DNA of 64,000 nt from Bacteroidota bacterium (lineage in GTDB: Bacteria > Bacteroidota > Bacteroidia > JACCXN01): contig JACCXN010000093.1 in assembly GCA_013696965.1 (NCBI GenBank), positions 57,760 to 121,759 of the forward strand, in the 5' to 3' direction. Below the pieces are notes generated by a model that was not told the DNA's origin, did not search any database, and was given only the letters and a program-made list of their open reading frames with translations. Positions within the stretch are counted from its first letter, which is position 1. The number at the start of each line of letters is the position of its first letter. Shown in pieces: positions 35,091 to 44,371 of the stretch. Position numbers and translations under genes: made by a program.

Positions 35091-36156
35091 AAAAGTTGCT
35101 TTATATCTGTTTTGTTTTTTATTCAGCATAGATACAATAGCTATCAATCAGCCTGTAGAATCTCCTTTTAACAATAAAGTTTTAAAAAAGGATTCTTTGA
35201 ACAGCAGTTTTTCCTTCATTGTTACGGGTCATTTGCACGGAGCATCTTCCAATATTTCAGGTTTTCCTGCGGCTTCTTTACTAGCTAATATTGATACTAT
35301 TAATAGTTTAAATGCCGATTTTATAATTTCCCTGGGTGATTTGTTTTTGGATGTTAATGATAATTATGTTGCAAATTATAAGAGGAGCTTATTTGATAAA
35401 TTGAATATGCCTTTGTTTAATGCTGTTGGTAACCATGACTTATCGGGTAATCGATATGAAAGTTATTTTGGAAAAACTTTTTTTTCATTCGTTTACAATG
35501 AAAATCTTTTTATTTTTTTAGATACCGAAATCAATGATGGAAGTATAAAAGGAGAGCAAATGGAATTTTTTAAAAATGCCATTTCTCAAGCTCAAAAAAA
35601 CAATGCGATTAAGAATATTTTCATCGCATCACATCGGCCTGTATGGTCTGAAAACAACTCCCGTTACAATACTTTTTTTAAAGGAAATACTCAAACTCAA
35701 TTTGGATTAAATAATTTCAAAACTGAAGTTTCATCTTATTTGAATGAGCTTTCAACGAAATCAATTTTTTGGTTTTCTGGTTCTATGGCTTCAGGACCTG
35801 TTTCTTTTTTCTACGATAAACAAAAAGATTCTAACATTTCGTTTATTATTACCGCAATTCGAGACTTAAAACGAGATGCCATACTTCTTGTTAGTGTAAA
35901 TACGGATAAAGCAGTTGAGTTTAATACAATTTCCCTTACAGGTGAACCATTACATAATTTACAAACCTATGATATTGAATTCTGGAATAGAAATTCAAAA
36001 AATATGGAAATGGATTTCAACTACAGGCTAATACCATATCTTACTTTACAAATGATTAAACATTACCATTTTTGGATTGGTTTAGCTTTTGGAATATTAA
36101 TCATGAGCTTATTTGTTTTTATTAAAAGACGATTTTTTTTTAAAAATAAATTTTGA
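35083..36156 (+). CDS. Calcineurin-like metallophosphoesterase fold, degenerate active site, membrane-anchored
   Basis: 357 residues: a signal sequence (about 1-20), a metallophosphoesterase-type domain, and a C-terminal membrane helix (about 330-350) with a basic tail. Conserved blocks present are ISLGDLFLD (about 82-90), NAVGNHDLSG (about 113-122) and IASHRPVW (about 181-188). Two usual metal ligands are not evident: the first block reads VTGHLHG where D-x-H is expected, and the last G-H-x-H is replaced by SGSMASGP. So it may be inactive or use an altered metal site. It probably acts on, or senses, the phosphorylated product made by its CotH neighbours. Confidence 0.72.
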   Translation: MNKKVALYLFCFLFSIDTIAINQPVESPFNNKVLKKDSLNSSFSFIVTGHLHGASSNISGFPAASLLANIDTINSLNADFIISLGDLFLDVNDNYVANYKRSLFDKLNMPLFNAVGNHDLSGNRYESYFGKTFFSFVYNENLFIFLDTEINDGSIKGEQMEFFKNAISQAQKNNAIKNIFIASHRPVWSENNSRYNTFFKGNTQTQFGLNNFKTEVSSYLNELSTKSIFWFSGSMASGPVSFFYDKQKDSNISFIITAIRDLKRDAILLVSVNTDKAVEFNTISLTGEPLHNLQTYDIEFWNRNSKNMEMDFNYRLIPYLTLQMIKHYHFWIGLAFGILIMSLFVFIKRRFFFKNKF

Positions 36157-37235
36157 AAAAGACAAAAACAATTCTTTTCCTTTATTCTGAGCTTGCTGCC
36201 TACTTTCTTTCTTGCATTAAAGTGTTAGCAAATGAAGAAAAATATTTAATTCACATAATACACTGGCCTCTAAATGAGCAAGCCCCTTTTGAATTCGATT
36301 TTCCAAAACAAGTAAAATTTTATCCTAAAAAAAAATTTTCTAAAACTGAATTACTAAAAATTGCATCCAATTTAAATCCTGATCTTATATTTTGCAGCGG
36401 ATGGATAGACAAAGATTATCTTAAAATTTGCAAAGAATTCAGAAGGAAAATCCCGGTAATTGTTGGTTTTGATAATCAATGGATAGGGACAACAAAACAA
36501 TGGCTGGCAGTTGCATCAAGAGCATTTACCATAGCTCCCTATTTTTCACATGCCTGGGTTCCCGGAGAAATTCAAGCAGAATTTGCTTTAAAACTTGGTT
36601 TTACTAACAATAGAATTTTGAGAGGCTTTTACGCTGCAGACTTTGATTTCTTTCATGCACTATATCTAAAAAACAAAGAACAAAAAGAAAAAGAATTTCC
36701 CAAACGCTTCATTTACGTAGGCCGCTACATAGAGCACAAAGGCATAAAAGACCTTTGGCAGGCATTTATAGAACTGCAAAATGAAAAGCCCAGCGACTGG
36801 GAGCTTTGGTGTTTGGGAGTTGGCCCATTAAAAGAACAGGAAGTCACGCATCCCAAAATAAAACATTTTGGTTTTGTACAGCCATCAGAAATGAAAAAAA
36901 TCATTGCAGATTCCGGTGTTTTTGTGCTTCCCAGCCATTTTGAGCCCTGGGGAGTTGTAGTGCATGAGTTTGCCGCAGCCGGTTTTCCTTTAATATGCAG
37001 CGATAAAGTGGGGGCAAATTCTGCCTTTTTGAAGCAGGGCGAGAACGGTTTTATATATCATTCAGCAGATGTGGAGGCATTGAAAAACGCACTGAAAAAA
37101 ATGACAGCACAATCCAAAGAACAATTGCTTGAAATGGGGGAGAAGAGTATAGAAAAAGCAAAGTTAATTACCCCCGAAAAATGGGCACAGACCATTACAG
37201 GAGTTTTGTCTCGGCCAGAAAAAGGCATTAGCTGA
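36153..37235 (+). CDS. Family 4 glycosyltransferase
   Basis: 360 residues from a TTG overlapping the upstream stop by 4 bp. FIYVGRYIEHKGIKDLWQAFIEL, WCLGVGPLKE, KHFGFVQPSEMKKII and LPSHFEPWGVVVHEFAAAGFPLI are the donor-domain blocks of GT4 enzymes, with the E-P-W-G-V-V-x-H-E variant. The N-terminal half (ILFLYSELAAYFLSCIK) is typical too. It is the last gene of the CotH block and the only glycosyltransferase in it, so a simple glycan or glycosylated acceptor may be made there. Confidence 0.9.
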   Translation: MKKTKTILFLYSELAAYFLSCIKVLANEEKYLIHIIHWPLNEQAPFEFDFPKQVKFYPKKKFSKTELLKIASNLNPDLIFCSGWIDKDYLKICKEFRRKIPVIVGFDNQWIGTTKQWLAVASRAFTIAPYFSHAWVPGEIQAEFALKLGFTNNRILRGFYAADFDFFHALYLKNKEQKEKEFPKRFIYVGRYIEHKGIKDLWQAFIELQNEKPSDWELWCLGVGPLKEQEVTHPKIKHFGFVQPSEMKKIIADSGVFVLPSHFEPWGVVVHEFAAAGFPLICSDKVGANSAFLKQGENGFIYHSADVEALKNALKKMTAQSKEQLLEMGEKSIEKAKLITPEKWAQTITGVLSRPEKGIS

Positions 37236-38014
37236 AAAGTTTTTTCATGCCTTCCCGAAGTTTAGGCATAGGATCATGAAATTATTATCCATGGTTGTTT
37301 ATATTTTCCGCACACATTTTTTTTTCGGAATTAAATTGCTCCTAACATAAAAAGATTATATAAACCCAACTATATTATATAAAATGTTTGCATTAACATT
37401 ATTACTATGTTACATGAAACGTTTGTGTTTGCCCTCACTATGTTACATAAAATGTTTGTATTTGCCATCACTATGATGCATTAAATGTTTTTATTTACCT
37501 TCACTATGTCACGTTGAATGTTGAATGTTAATATTTGCCCTAACTATGATACATGAAGTGTTTATATTTGGCCTTTCTTTGTTACCTATAGGTTTATATT
37601 TGGCCTTACTATGATACATAAAATGTTTGAATTTACCTTCACCACGTTACATGAAATGTTAATATTTGCCCTTACTATGATACATGAAGTGTTTATATTT
37701 ACCCTAACTATGTTACATAAAATGTATATATTTGCCCTTGCTTTGTTTCATATATGTTTATATTTGGCTTTACTATGGTACATAAAGGTTTACATTGCCC
37801 TCACTATGTTACATTAAATGCTTGTATTTACCCACACTATGATACAACAAGTATTTATATTTACCCTCACTATGATACATAAAGTATTTATATTTACCTT
37901 CACTTTGCCCATTTGTTTTTTTATTTGGCCTTACAATATGATACAAATTAGTTTTATTTAACCAAGGCTTCCACTATTATAAAAAGCACAGCTTTGATGT
38001 TTTAAATATAAATA
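37236..38014. other. 779-bp AT-rich gap holding a minisatellite
   Basis: No credible gene. The first 140 bp carry no recognisable signal; the rest is the 33-bp repeat array annotated separately. An open frame through the array (37611-37817) only reflects the repeat length being a multiple of three. Confidence 0.7.
37380..37960. repeat. Degenerate 33-bp tandem repeat (about 17 units)
   Basis: Units follow the pattern TTTgCCcTcACTATGaTACA then TaAAaTGTTTaTA. The ACTATG phrase recurs at 37404, 37437, 37470, 37503, 37543, 37608, 37674, 37707, 37772, 37803, 37836 and 37869, mostly 33 bp apart, with diverged units between. One unit carries a 7-bp duplication (TTGAATG). Repeats touch with no spacers, so this is not a CRISPR array. 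Confidence 0.85.
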
Positions 38015-39373
38015 ATGATAACAAGGGATATAATTTCTACAATGATAAAATGGGCTGCAAAGCCCTCACGGAAACCATTAGTAATTAGGGGAGCCAGGCA
38101 AGTTGGCAAAACTACCCTGGTTGCTCAGTTTTCTCATCAATTTGATCAGTACATATATTTAAACCTGGAATTACCTGATGACAGCCAGGCTTTTTTGGAT
38201 TTTAAAAACATGGATACGCTTATACAATCCATATTTTTTATAAAAAATAAAGTTCATTCCAAAAAGAAAAAAACACTGATTTTCATTGATGAAATACAGG
38301 AGGTTCCCAAAGCACTAAACCTGCTGCGTTATTTTTATGAACAGGCTCCCGAATTATATGTAATTGCTGCAGGTTCATTGTTGGAGACGCTTTTCAGCCA
38401 AAATGTGAGTTTTCCTGTCGGACGCCTGGAATTCCTGGTGGTAAGGCCGGTGTCTTTTTCTGAATTTCTTGCTGCAACTGGTGAACATGCTGCATTGCAG
38501 GCAATGAGGAATATACCTTTACCGGAATTTGCCAATGAAAAACTTTTTGCCCTTTTTAATATTTACACTTTAATTGGAGGAATGCCCGAAATCGTTGATC
38601 ATTATGCAACACATAAGGATTTAACTTCACTGAAACCAATTTATGAATCACTTATAGTTTCATATATTGATGATGTGGAAAAATATGCAGCCAATGCCAC
38701 TCAGGTGCAGCTTTTTCGCCACGTCATTAAAGCCTCATTTGCTGAAGCCGGCAAAAGAATTAAATTCCAGGGTTTCGGAAAATCAAACTACAGGTCCAGA
38801 GAAATGGGAGAAGTTTTAAGGAATTTGCAAAAAGCGTTTCTACTTTACCTTGTTTATCCCACTACCGGTGCAGAACTTCCATTGCAACCGGATTCTCGCA
38901 AATCCCCCAGGTTGCAGGTTTTAGACACAGGAATGCTCAATTATTTCCTGGGAATCCAAAAAGAACTGCTTTGGGCCACTGATTTAAACAAAGTTTACCA
39001 GGGAACTGTTATTGAACATATCGTTGGCCAGGAACTTTTGGCCATAGATCACAGCGTATTAAACCAGCTTAATTTTTGGATACGTGAGAAAAAAGAATCT
39101 TCTGCTGAGGTGGATTACCTTTATTTATTTGAAGGAAAAGTAATACCTGTGGAAGTTAAATCAGGTTCTGCAGGTAAGTTAAGGTCGTTGCATTTATTTA
39201 TGGACCTGGCCCCACATAACATGGCCATTCGCTTTTATGCCGGAGAAATCTCCATAACCGAGGTGAATACCCTGGCAGGTAAAAAATATTTTCTGTTAAA
39301 CCTTCCTTACTTTTTGGTTTCTCAAATTGAATATTATTTAACATGGTTCAAAAATAAGATCAATGAAAAATAA
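38015..39373 (+). CDS. AAA-type ATPase with DUF4143 domain
   Basis: 452 residues. Walker A GARQVGKTT (about 26-34), Walker B LIFIDEIQEV (about 88-97), sensor YVIAAGSLLE, then RRLEF-type FPVGRLEFLVVRPVSFSEFL, the classic AAA_14 sequence. The C-terminal DUF4143 domain has LQVLDTGMLNYFLG, GTVIEHIVGQELLA, FWIREKKESSAEVDYLYLF and IPVEVKSG, again with an E-V-D...E-V-K pair resembling a nuclease core. It belongs to a different subfamily from the copy at 23491. Role unknown. The gene stands alone between the minisatellite and guaA. Confidence 0.9.
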   Translation: MITRDIISTMIKWAAKPSRKPLVIRGARQVGKTTLVAQFSHQFDQYIYLNLELPDDSQAFLDFKNMDTLIQSIFFIKNKVHSKKKKTLIFIDEIQEVPKALNLLRYFYEQAPELYVIAAGSLLETLFSQNVSFPVGRLEFLVVRPVSFSEFLAATGEHAALQAMRNIPLPEFANEKLFALFNIYTLIGGMPEIVDHYATHKDLTSLKPIYESLIVSYIDDVEKYAANATQVQLFRHVIKASFAEAGKRIKFQGFGKSNYRSREMGEVLRNLQKAFLLYLVYPTTGAELPLQPDSRKSPRLQVLDTGMLNYFLGIQKELLWATDLNKVYQGTVIEHIVGQELLAIDHSVLNQLNFWIREKKESSAEVDYLYLFEGKVIPVEVKSGSAGKLRSLHLFMDLAPHNMAIRFYAGEISITEVNTLAGKKYFLLNLPYFLVSQIEYYLTWFKNKINEK

Positions 39374-39526
39374 TTTTTACAGATAGTTCTTTAAAAAAAC
39401 AAAATTGATTCCGCACAAATTGTATAGCTGATTTTATCTCAAACAAAGGCCATAGTTGTAGTGTATGCAGGTCTGGATGAAATAGGATGCTTTTTAAAAA
39501 GAACAATTTTATATGGAATTCAAGTT

Positions 39527-39549
39527 CCCTTAATTTAAAAAATTAAGGG
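39527..39549. terminator. Possible terminator hairpin
   Basis: CCCTTAATTT and AAATTAAGGG form a perfect 10-bp stem with a 3-nt loop, followed by TTTATAAGTTTT. It lies 150 bp after the ATPase stop, so it may end that transcript; the T-run is broken. Confidence 0.4.
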
Positions 39550-39708
39550 TTTATAAGTTTTAATAATTAGCATATCTAACTGGTTTATTAAAAAATTACC
39601 CCAAAACTCCTTATTTGACATATATATTCATGTTATACTTAACAACAAATGATTAAACTTTAAAGTTATTTATTCCTTAACTACCTGCTTAACCTAATAC
39701 TTTTTATT

Positions 39709-39716
39709 TACTTTTG
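39709..39716 (+). promoter_or_regulatory. -7 promoter element of guaA, apparently leaderless
   Basis: TACTTTTG fits TAnnTTTG and ends four bases before the guaA ATG at 39721, so the expected start site is at the start codon. No riboswitch or leader hairpin fits in between. Confidence 0.5.
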
Positions 39717-39720
39717 CCTC

Positions 39721-41253
39721 ATGCAGAATGAAATGATATTAATACTTGACTTTGGGTCACAATACACCCAACTAATTGCCAGGCGGGTAAGAGAACTAAA
39801 TGTTTACTGTGAAATACATCCTTTTAATAAAATTCCTGAAATTCATTCAGGAATTAAAGGAGTGGTGCTTTCTGGTAGCCCTTTTTCAGTAAGGGATGCT
39901 GCTGCACTTAATCCTGATTTAACATTAATTAAAGGAAAATTACCCTTATTGGGAGTATGTTATGGTGCACAACTGCTTTCTCATAAATACGGGGGCGAAG
40001 TAACCCCTTCCAATACCAGGGAATATGGAAGAGCTAATCTTTCTTTTGTGGATGACACAGACACCCTGTTTAAAGGCATTTCTCTGAATTCTCAAGTATG
40101 GATGTCTCATGGTGATACAATTGTGAAAATTCCAGATCATTATAAGGTTACTGCAAGTACAATGGATGTGAAAGTTGCAGGTTACCATATTAAAGGAGAA
40201 TCAACGTATGGCATTCAGTTTCACCCTGAAGTTTACCATTCAACAGAAGGTGCAGTTTTGTTAAGAAATTTCATTGTGGATATTTGCGGTTGCAAACAGG
40301 ATTGGACACCTGATTCTTTTGTTGAAACAACAGTACAACAGTTAAAGGAAAAAATAGGAAATGACAAAGTAGTATTGGGACTCTCAGGTGGAGTTGATTC
40401 TAGCGTTGCTGCAGTGTTGTTACATAAAGCAATTGGAAAAAACCTGTATTGTATTTTTGTTGATAATGGACTGTTAAGAAAAGATGAATTTGAAAGCGTT
40501 TTGCATTCCTATAAAGATATGGGTTTAAATGTAAAGGGAGTTGATTCAAAAGATAGGTTTTATGCCGAACTTGCAGGTGTTTCTGATCCGGAAAAGAAAA
40601 GAAAAGCAATTGGAAAAGTTTTTATTGATGTTTTTGATGAAGAGTCACATCTTATTCAAGATGTTAAATGGCTTGCTCAGGGAACCATATATCCCGATGT
40701 AATTGAATCTATATCTGTAAAAGGGCCTTCTGCCACAATAAAGTCACATCACAATGTTGGGGGCTTACCCGATTTTATGAAACTAAAAATTGTAGAACCC
40801 TTAAATACCTTATTTAAAGATGAAGTTAGAAGAGTAGGAAAAACACTTGAAATAGATGAAAATATCCTTAACAGACATCCCTTTCCAGGTCCCGGACTCG
40901 CTATTCGCATACTTGGAGACATTACAAAAGATAAGGTAAAGATTCTTCAACAAGTGGATGATATTTTCATTAGTTCCTTAAAAAAAGCAGGCTTATATAA
41001 CGATGTTTGGCAGGCTGGTGCCATTTTTCTTCCGGTTCAAACTGTAGGAGTAATGGGCGATGAAAGAACATATGAAAATGCTGTTGCCCTTCGTGCTGTT
41101 ACTTCCACAGATGGAATGACTGCTGATTGGTGTCATCTTCCTTATGATTTTTTAAGTAAAGTATCCAATGACATTATAAATAAAGTTAAAGGTATTAATC
41201 GCGTTGTTTATGACATCAGCTCTAAGCCACCTGCAACTATTGAATGGGAATAA
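39721..41253 (+). CDS. guaA: GMP synthase (glutamine-hydrolysing)
   Basis: 510 residues, the normal length. The class I glutamine amidotransferase part has GVCYGAQLL (Cys about 80) and [11 protein letters not shown] (His about 168, Glu about 170). The ATP pyrophosphatase P-loop is [13 protein letters not shown] (about 219-231), followed by the lid and the C-terminal dimerisation domain ending KPPATIEWE, the universally conserved GuaA terminus. It converts XMP, glutamine and ATP to GMP in the cytosol. It abuts the next gene without a gap. Confidence 0.98.
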   Translation: MQNEMILILDFGSQYTQLIARRVRELNVYCEIHPFNKIPEIHSGIKGVVLSGSPFSVRDAAALNPDLTLIKGKLPLLGVCYGAQLLSHKYGGEVTPSNTREYGRANLSFVDDTDTLFKGISLNSQVWMSHGDTIVKIPDHYKVTASTMDVKVAGYHIKGESTYGIQFHPEVYHSTEGAVLLRNFIVDICGCKQDWTPDSFVETTVQQLKEKIGNDKVVLGLSGGVDSSVAAVLLHKAIGKNLYCIFVDNGLLRKDEFESVLHSYKDMGLNVKGVDSKDRFYAELAGVSDPEKKRKAIGKVFIDVFDEESHLIQDVKWLAQGTIYPDVIESISVKGPSATIKSHHNVGGLPDFMKLKIVEPLNTLFKDEVRRVGKTLEIDENILNRHPFPGPGLAIRILGDITKDKVKILQQVDDIFISSLKKAGLYNDVWQAGAIFLPVQTVGVMGDERTYENAVALRAVTSTDGMTADWCHLPYDFLSKVSNDIINKVKGINRVVYDISSKPPATIEWE

Positions 41254-43107
41254 ATGGTGATGTTTATTAATAGGTCAATCCGCATTTTAAAACTTATGTT
41301 CTTGCTGCTTTTATTTGCAGCAAGCATTCCCTCCGTTTTCTCCCAGGATGATCTTAAAACAGAAACTATAGAGGGGAAAAAGTATTACATGCATAAAGTG
41401 GAGCAGGGGCATACCTTGTATGCGATATCAAAAAAATACTTAATTGAAATTGAAGATATTCTTAATGAAAATCCTGAAGCTTCCGAAGGATTAAAGATTG
41501 ACCAGGTTTTAAGGATTCCACTGGTTAAAGAAAACAAAAAGCTTCATAAGTTAAACAACCCGGAAATTAAAGGAAATTATATTCTTCATACCATTGAAAA
41601 AGGGCAAACTTTATATTCACTTTCTAAATTTTACAATATTGCTTTAGAGGATATAGTTTTTGAAAATCCAGGAGTTCAAAATGAAATGAGAATTGGGGAT
41701 GTGCTCAAAATCCGTGTGAATAAGGTTGAAAACATTAATAAAGAATCTATTGCTCCCGCTAAAGAAGATGGTTGGCTTCGTCATACTATTCACAAAGGAG
41801 AAACCTTGTATTCGCTTGCAAAAAAATATGGTGTAAACATCGATTCAATAAGTATTATCAACAATGGTTTGCCAGAAGGTTTAAAAGATGGTGAGACAAT
41901 CAGAATACCCGTTAAAATATTACCTGGGCGTAATGATATTATTAAGGCAGACACTTCAGTTATTTATAAATACATTAAGGAAAAATTAAAAAGTGGAAAA
42001 TTTGATGAAGATGAACAAAACCCGGGTGAATATAATATAGCCTTGCTTCTTCCTTTATTTATTCAGGAAAATGATGGTATAGAGAAAAATAAAAGACCAT
42101 TTGAAAAAAAAATCCTATTTGACCAATCAATTGTAGCACTCCAATTTTATGAAGGCTTTCTGCTTGCACTTGATTCCATGAATAAAGAAGGGCTTGTGGC
42201 TAATATTTATGTTTATGATACTGCAAAGGATTCATTACAATTAAAAATGGTACTTGCAAAACCCGAGCTTAAACAAATGGATTTAATTATAGGCCCATTA
42301 TTCCTTTCAGGTTTCGTTCAGGCTTCAAAATTTGCACTGGAAAATGAAATTCACATTGTATCACCTTTTATTCAACAGAATTCAATTATTGCTGAAAATC
42401 CTTATGTTAGTAAAGTTGTTCCTGCACCTACAACCCAGTTCGATCAAATAGCAGAGTTTATTTCAGAGGCTTATCCCAATCAAAATCTTGTATTGATTCA
42501 CAACAGTAAATTAGAGGATAAGCCTATTGTTAGAGCGTTCACAAAAAAAGCCGCAGCAAAGAATCTTTCTATAAAAGAAATCAACTATCTAACTTCTGAT
42601 TTTAAAGCTATTCAACTGGCTTTATCCTCAAATAAGAAAAATATTTTAATTGTTCCATCTAACGATGTTGCCTTTGTTACCGATTTAATCAGTAAACTTT
42701 ATTTTTCTTCTACTCAGGAGAAAGAAATAATTGTTTTTGGATCAGATTCCTGGCTTGATTTCGAAAATTTGGATATTAATTACCTTCAAAAACTTAATAC
42801 ACATATTGCAACCGCAAATCATGTTGATTTTGATAATGAAAAAATTAAAAATTTTATTGGAGTATATAGGGAAAAATATCTTTCTGATCCTTCTAATTAT
42901 GCTTTCCAGGGATTTGACCTGGGATATTTTTACTTGTCATTGTTGAATAAATATGGACGGTATTTCTCTCAAAAATACGTGTTATTTACCCATAATGGGC
43001 TGCAACTTACTTTCAATGTAAGCAAAGTTTCTGAACAATCAGGTTTTGAAAACAAAGGATTTTCAATTATCCGTTTTGAGAATTACAAGCTGGTTAAAGT
43101 AAATTAA
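41254..43107 (+). CDS. LysM-repeat protein with periplasmic-binding-protein-like domain
   Basis: 617 residues. Signal peptide (hydrophobic LMFLLLLFAASIPSVFSQ). Three LysM motifs, VEQGHTLYAISKKY (about 50), IEKGQTLYSLSKFY (about 112) and IHKGETLYSLAKKYG (about 175), bind peptidoglycan. From about 255 the protein resembles type I periplasmic binding proteins (NIALLLPLFI, VALQFYEGFLLALDSM, LIIGPLFLSGFVQASKFA, HIVSPFIQQNS, FQGFDLGYFYLSLL). It is probably a periplasmic cell-wall-tethered sensor or scaffold. The stop of guaA and this ATG are adjacent, and hemF begins immediately after, so the three form an operon. Confidence 0.88.
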   Translation: MVMFINRSIRILKLMFLLLLFAASIPSVFSQDDLKTETIEGKKYYMHKVEQGHTLYAISKKYLIEIEDILNENPEASEGLKIDQVLRIPLVKENKKLHKLNNPEIKGNYILHTIEKGQTLYSLSKFYNIALEDIVFENPGVQNEMRIGDVLKIRVNKVENINKESIAPAKEDGWLRHTIHKGETLYSLAKKYGVNIDSISIINNGLPEGLKDGETIRIPVKILPGRNDIIKADTSVIYKYIKEKLKSGKFDEDEQNPGEYNIALLLPLFIQENDGIEKNKRPFEKKILFDQSIVALQFYEGFLLALDSMNKEGLVANIYVYDTAKDSLQLKMVLAKPELKQMDLIIGPLFLSGFVQASKFALENEIHIVSPFIQQNSIIAENPYVSKVVPAPTTQFDQIAEFISEAYPNQNLVLIHNSKLEDKPIVRAFTKKAAAKNLSIKEINYLTSDFKAIQLALSSNKKNILIVPSNDVAFVTDLISKLYFSSTQEKEIIVFGSDSWLDFENLDINYLQKLNTHIATANHVDFDNEKIKNFIGVYREKYLSDPSNYAFQGFDLGYFYLSLLNKYGRYFSQKYVLFTHNGLQLTFNVSKVSEQSGFENKGFSIIRFENYKLVKVN

Positions 43108-44010
43108 ATGGAAGAAAAAATTCAGGTTGGTGTTTGGCTTAAACAGTTGCAGGATAATATTTGTAAGGAAATTGAAAAAGAAGATTCCCTTGCTAAATTT
43201 AAGGAAGATAAATGGTCAAGGCCTGGTGGGGGAGGAGGCCGAAGCAGAGTAATTGAAAATGGAGCAATTATTGAAAAGGGAGGAGTTAATTATTCCTCTG
43301 TTTTTGGTAAACTTCCTTCCAATATTCAAAAGTCACTTAAGTTAAAAGAGGAAACAGAATTTTTTGCTACAGGTGTTTCAATTGTAATGCACCCTGTAAA
43401 TCCATTCGTTCCAATTATTCATATGAATGTACGTTATTTTGAGTTAGATGATGGCTCAAAATGGTTCGGAGGTGGAATTGACCTTACACCACATTACATA
43501 AATGTACAGGAAGCCAGATTTTTTCATTCTAACCTAAAAATGGAATGTGATAAACACCATAATTCCTATTATGCTCAATTTAAAAAATGGGCAGATGATT
43601 ATTTCTACATTCAACATCGAAATGAAACTAGAGGGGTAGGAGGTGTTTTTTTTGATAAGCTTGCTCCTAATAATGAATTTTCCTTTCAGGATAGATTTGA
43701 TTTTATTAAAGCAATTGGAGATTCATTCGCCCCTGTTTATACTCAGTTAATGAAGAATAACGCAAAAAAAGCCTTTACTGATGATCATAAGAAATGGCAG
43801 TTAATTCGAAGAGGACGTTATGTTGAATTTAACCTTGTTTATGATAAGGGAACAAAATTTGGTTTGGAAACAAATGGAAGAATTGAATCTATTCTCATGA
43901 GCCTACCGCCCGTTGTTAATTGGCCTTATAATTTTATACCTGAAAAAGACAGTCCTGAAGAAAAGACATTAAACCTTTTGAAAAAAAACATAGATTGGCT
44001 AAATGCTTAA
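43108..44010 (+). CDS. hemF: Oxygen-dependent coproporphyrinogen III oxidase
   Basis: 300 residues, the family's length. WSRPGGGGGRSRVIENGAIIEKGGVNYS, GVSIVMHPVNPFVPIIHMNVRYFEL, WFGGGIDLTPHYI, RNETRGVGGVFFDKL and RRGRYVEFNLVYDKGTKFGL are the conserved blocks. It turns coproporphyrinogen III into protoporphyrinogen IX in haem synthesis using O2. Its presence shows an organism that meets oxygen. Confidence 0.98.
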   Translation: MEEKIQVGVWLKQLQDNICKEIEKEDSLAKFKEDKWSRPGGGGGRSRVIENGAIIEKGGVNYSSVFGKLPSNIQKSLKLKEETEFFATGVSIVMHPVNPFVPIIHMNVRYFELDDGSKWFGGGIDLTPHYINVQEARFFHSNLKMECDKHHNSYYAQFKKWADDYFYIQHRNETRGVGGVFFDKLAPNNEFSFQDRFDFIKAIGDSFAPVYTQLMKNNAKKAFTDDHKKWQLIRRGRYVEFNLVYDKGTKFGLETNGRIESILMSLPPVVNWPYNFIPEKDSPEEKTLNLLKKNIDWLNA

Positions 44011-44102
44011 AGCAAAATTAGCATAACCTGATTAATCAAAGAATTAACATTAGCTTTTAAAAAATACAGAAAGAATTATTTTTTTTAAAGTAAAAATAAT
44101 TA

Positions 44103-44110
44103 TACCTTTG
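44103..44110 (+). promoter_or_regulatory. -7 promoter element of rpsU
   Basis: TACCTTTG fits TAnnTTTG. A T-rich stretch lies about 20 bp upstream. Start of transcription would leave about 50 nt of leader before the rpsU ATG at 44164. Confidence 0.55.
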
Positions 44111-44163
44111 CAGCCCCGTTATAGTACAGGTTGAAAATATAAAAAAATCAAAAAACACATAAA

Positions 44164-44355
44164 ATGATCATTATACCAGTAAAAGAAGGCGAAGCAATCG
44201 ATAAAGCTTTAAAAAAATTCAAAAAGAAATTTGAGAAAACAGGAGTAGTTAAGGAATTAAGAGAAAGACAAAAATTCACTAAGCCTTCAATAAAAAAACG
44301 CGAACAGGTTATTAAAGCTGTGTATAAAGAGAACATGCAAAGAGAAGAAGAATAG
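44164..44355 (+). CDS. rpsU: 30S ribosomal protein S21
   Basis: 63 residues. MIIIPVKEGEAIDKALKKFKKKFEKTGVVKELRERQKFTKPS is the conserved S21 start; the tail is basic as usual. It is a small-subunit protein acting in initiation. A promoter lies upstream and a strong hairpin follows, so it may be expressed mostly as a monocistron. The rpsU-xerC-hpf order matches the usual Bacteroidota arrangement. Confidence 0.97.
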   Translation: MIIIPVKEGEAIDKALKKFKKKFEKTGVVKELRERQKFTKPSIKKREQVIKAVYKENMQREEE

Positions 44356-44371
44356 GCTTAAATATTTTTTC

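Larger units (their letters stand above)
39374..39720. other. Intergenic stretch before guaA
   Basis: No gene seen. It contains a hairpin at 39527-39549 and the guaA -7 element at 39709-39716; the rest is featureless AT-rich sequence. Confidence 0.5.

Noticed and set aside
37611..37817. 68-codon open frame with an 11-residue hydrophobic repeat
   Set aside because: It simply reads through the 33-bp minisatellite; stops appear as units diverge and there is no start context or family.
37380..37960. CRISPR array
   Set aside because: Units are contiguous 33-bp repeats with drift and no unique spacers; no cas genes are present.
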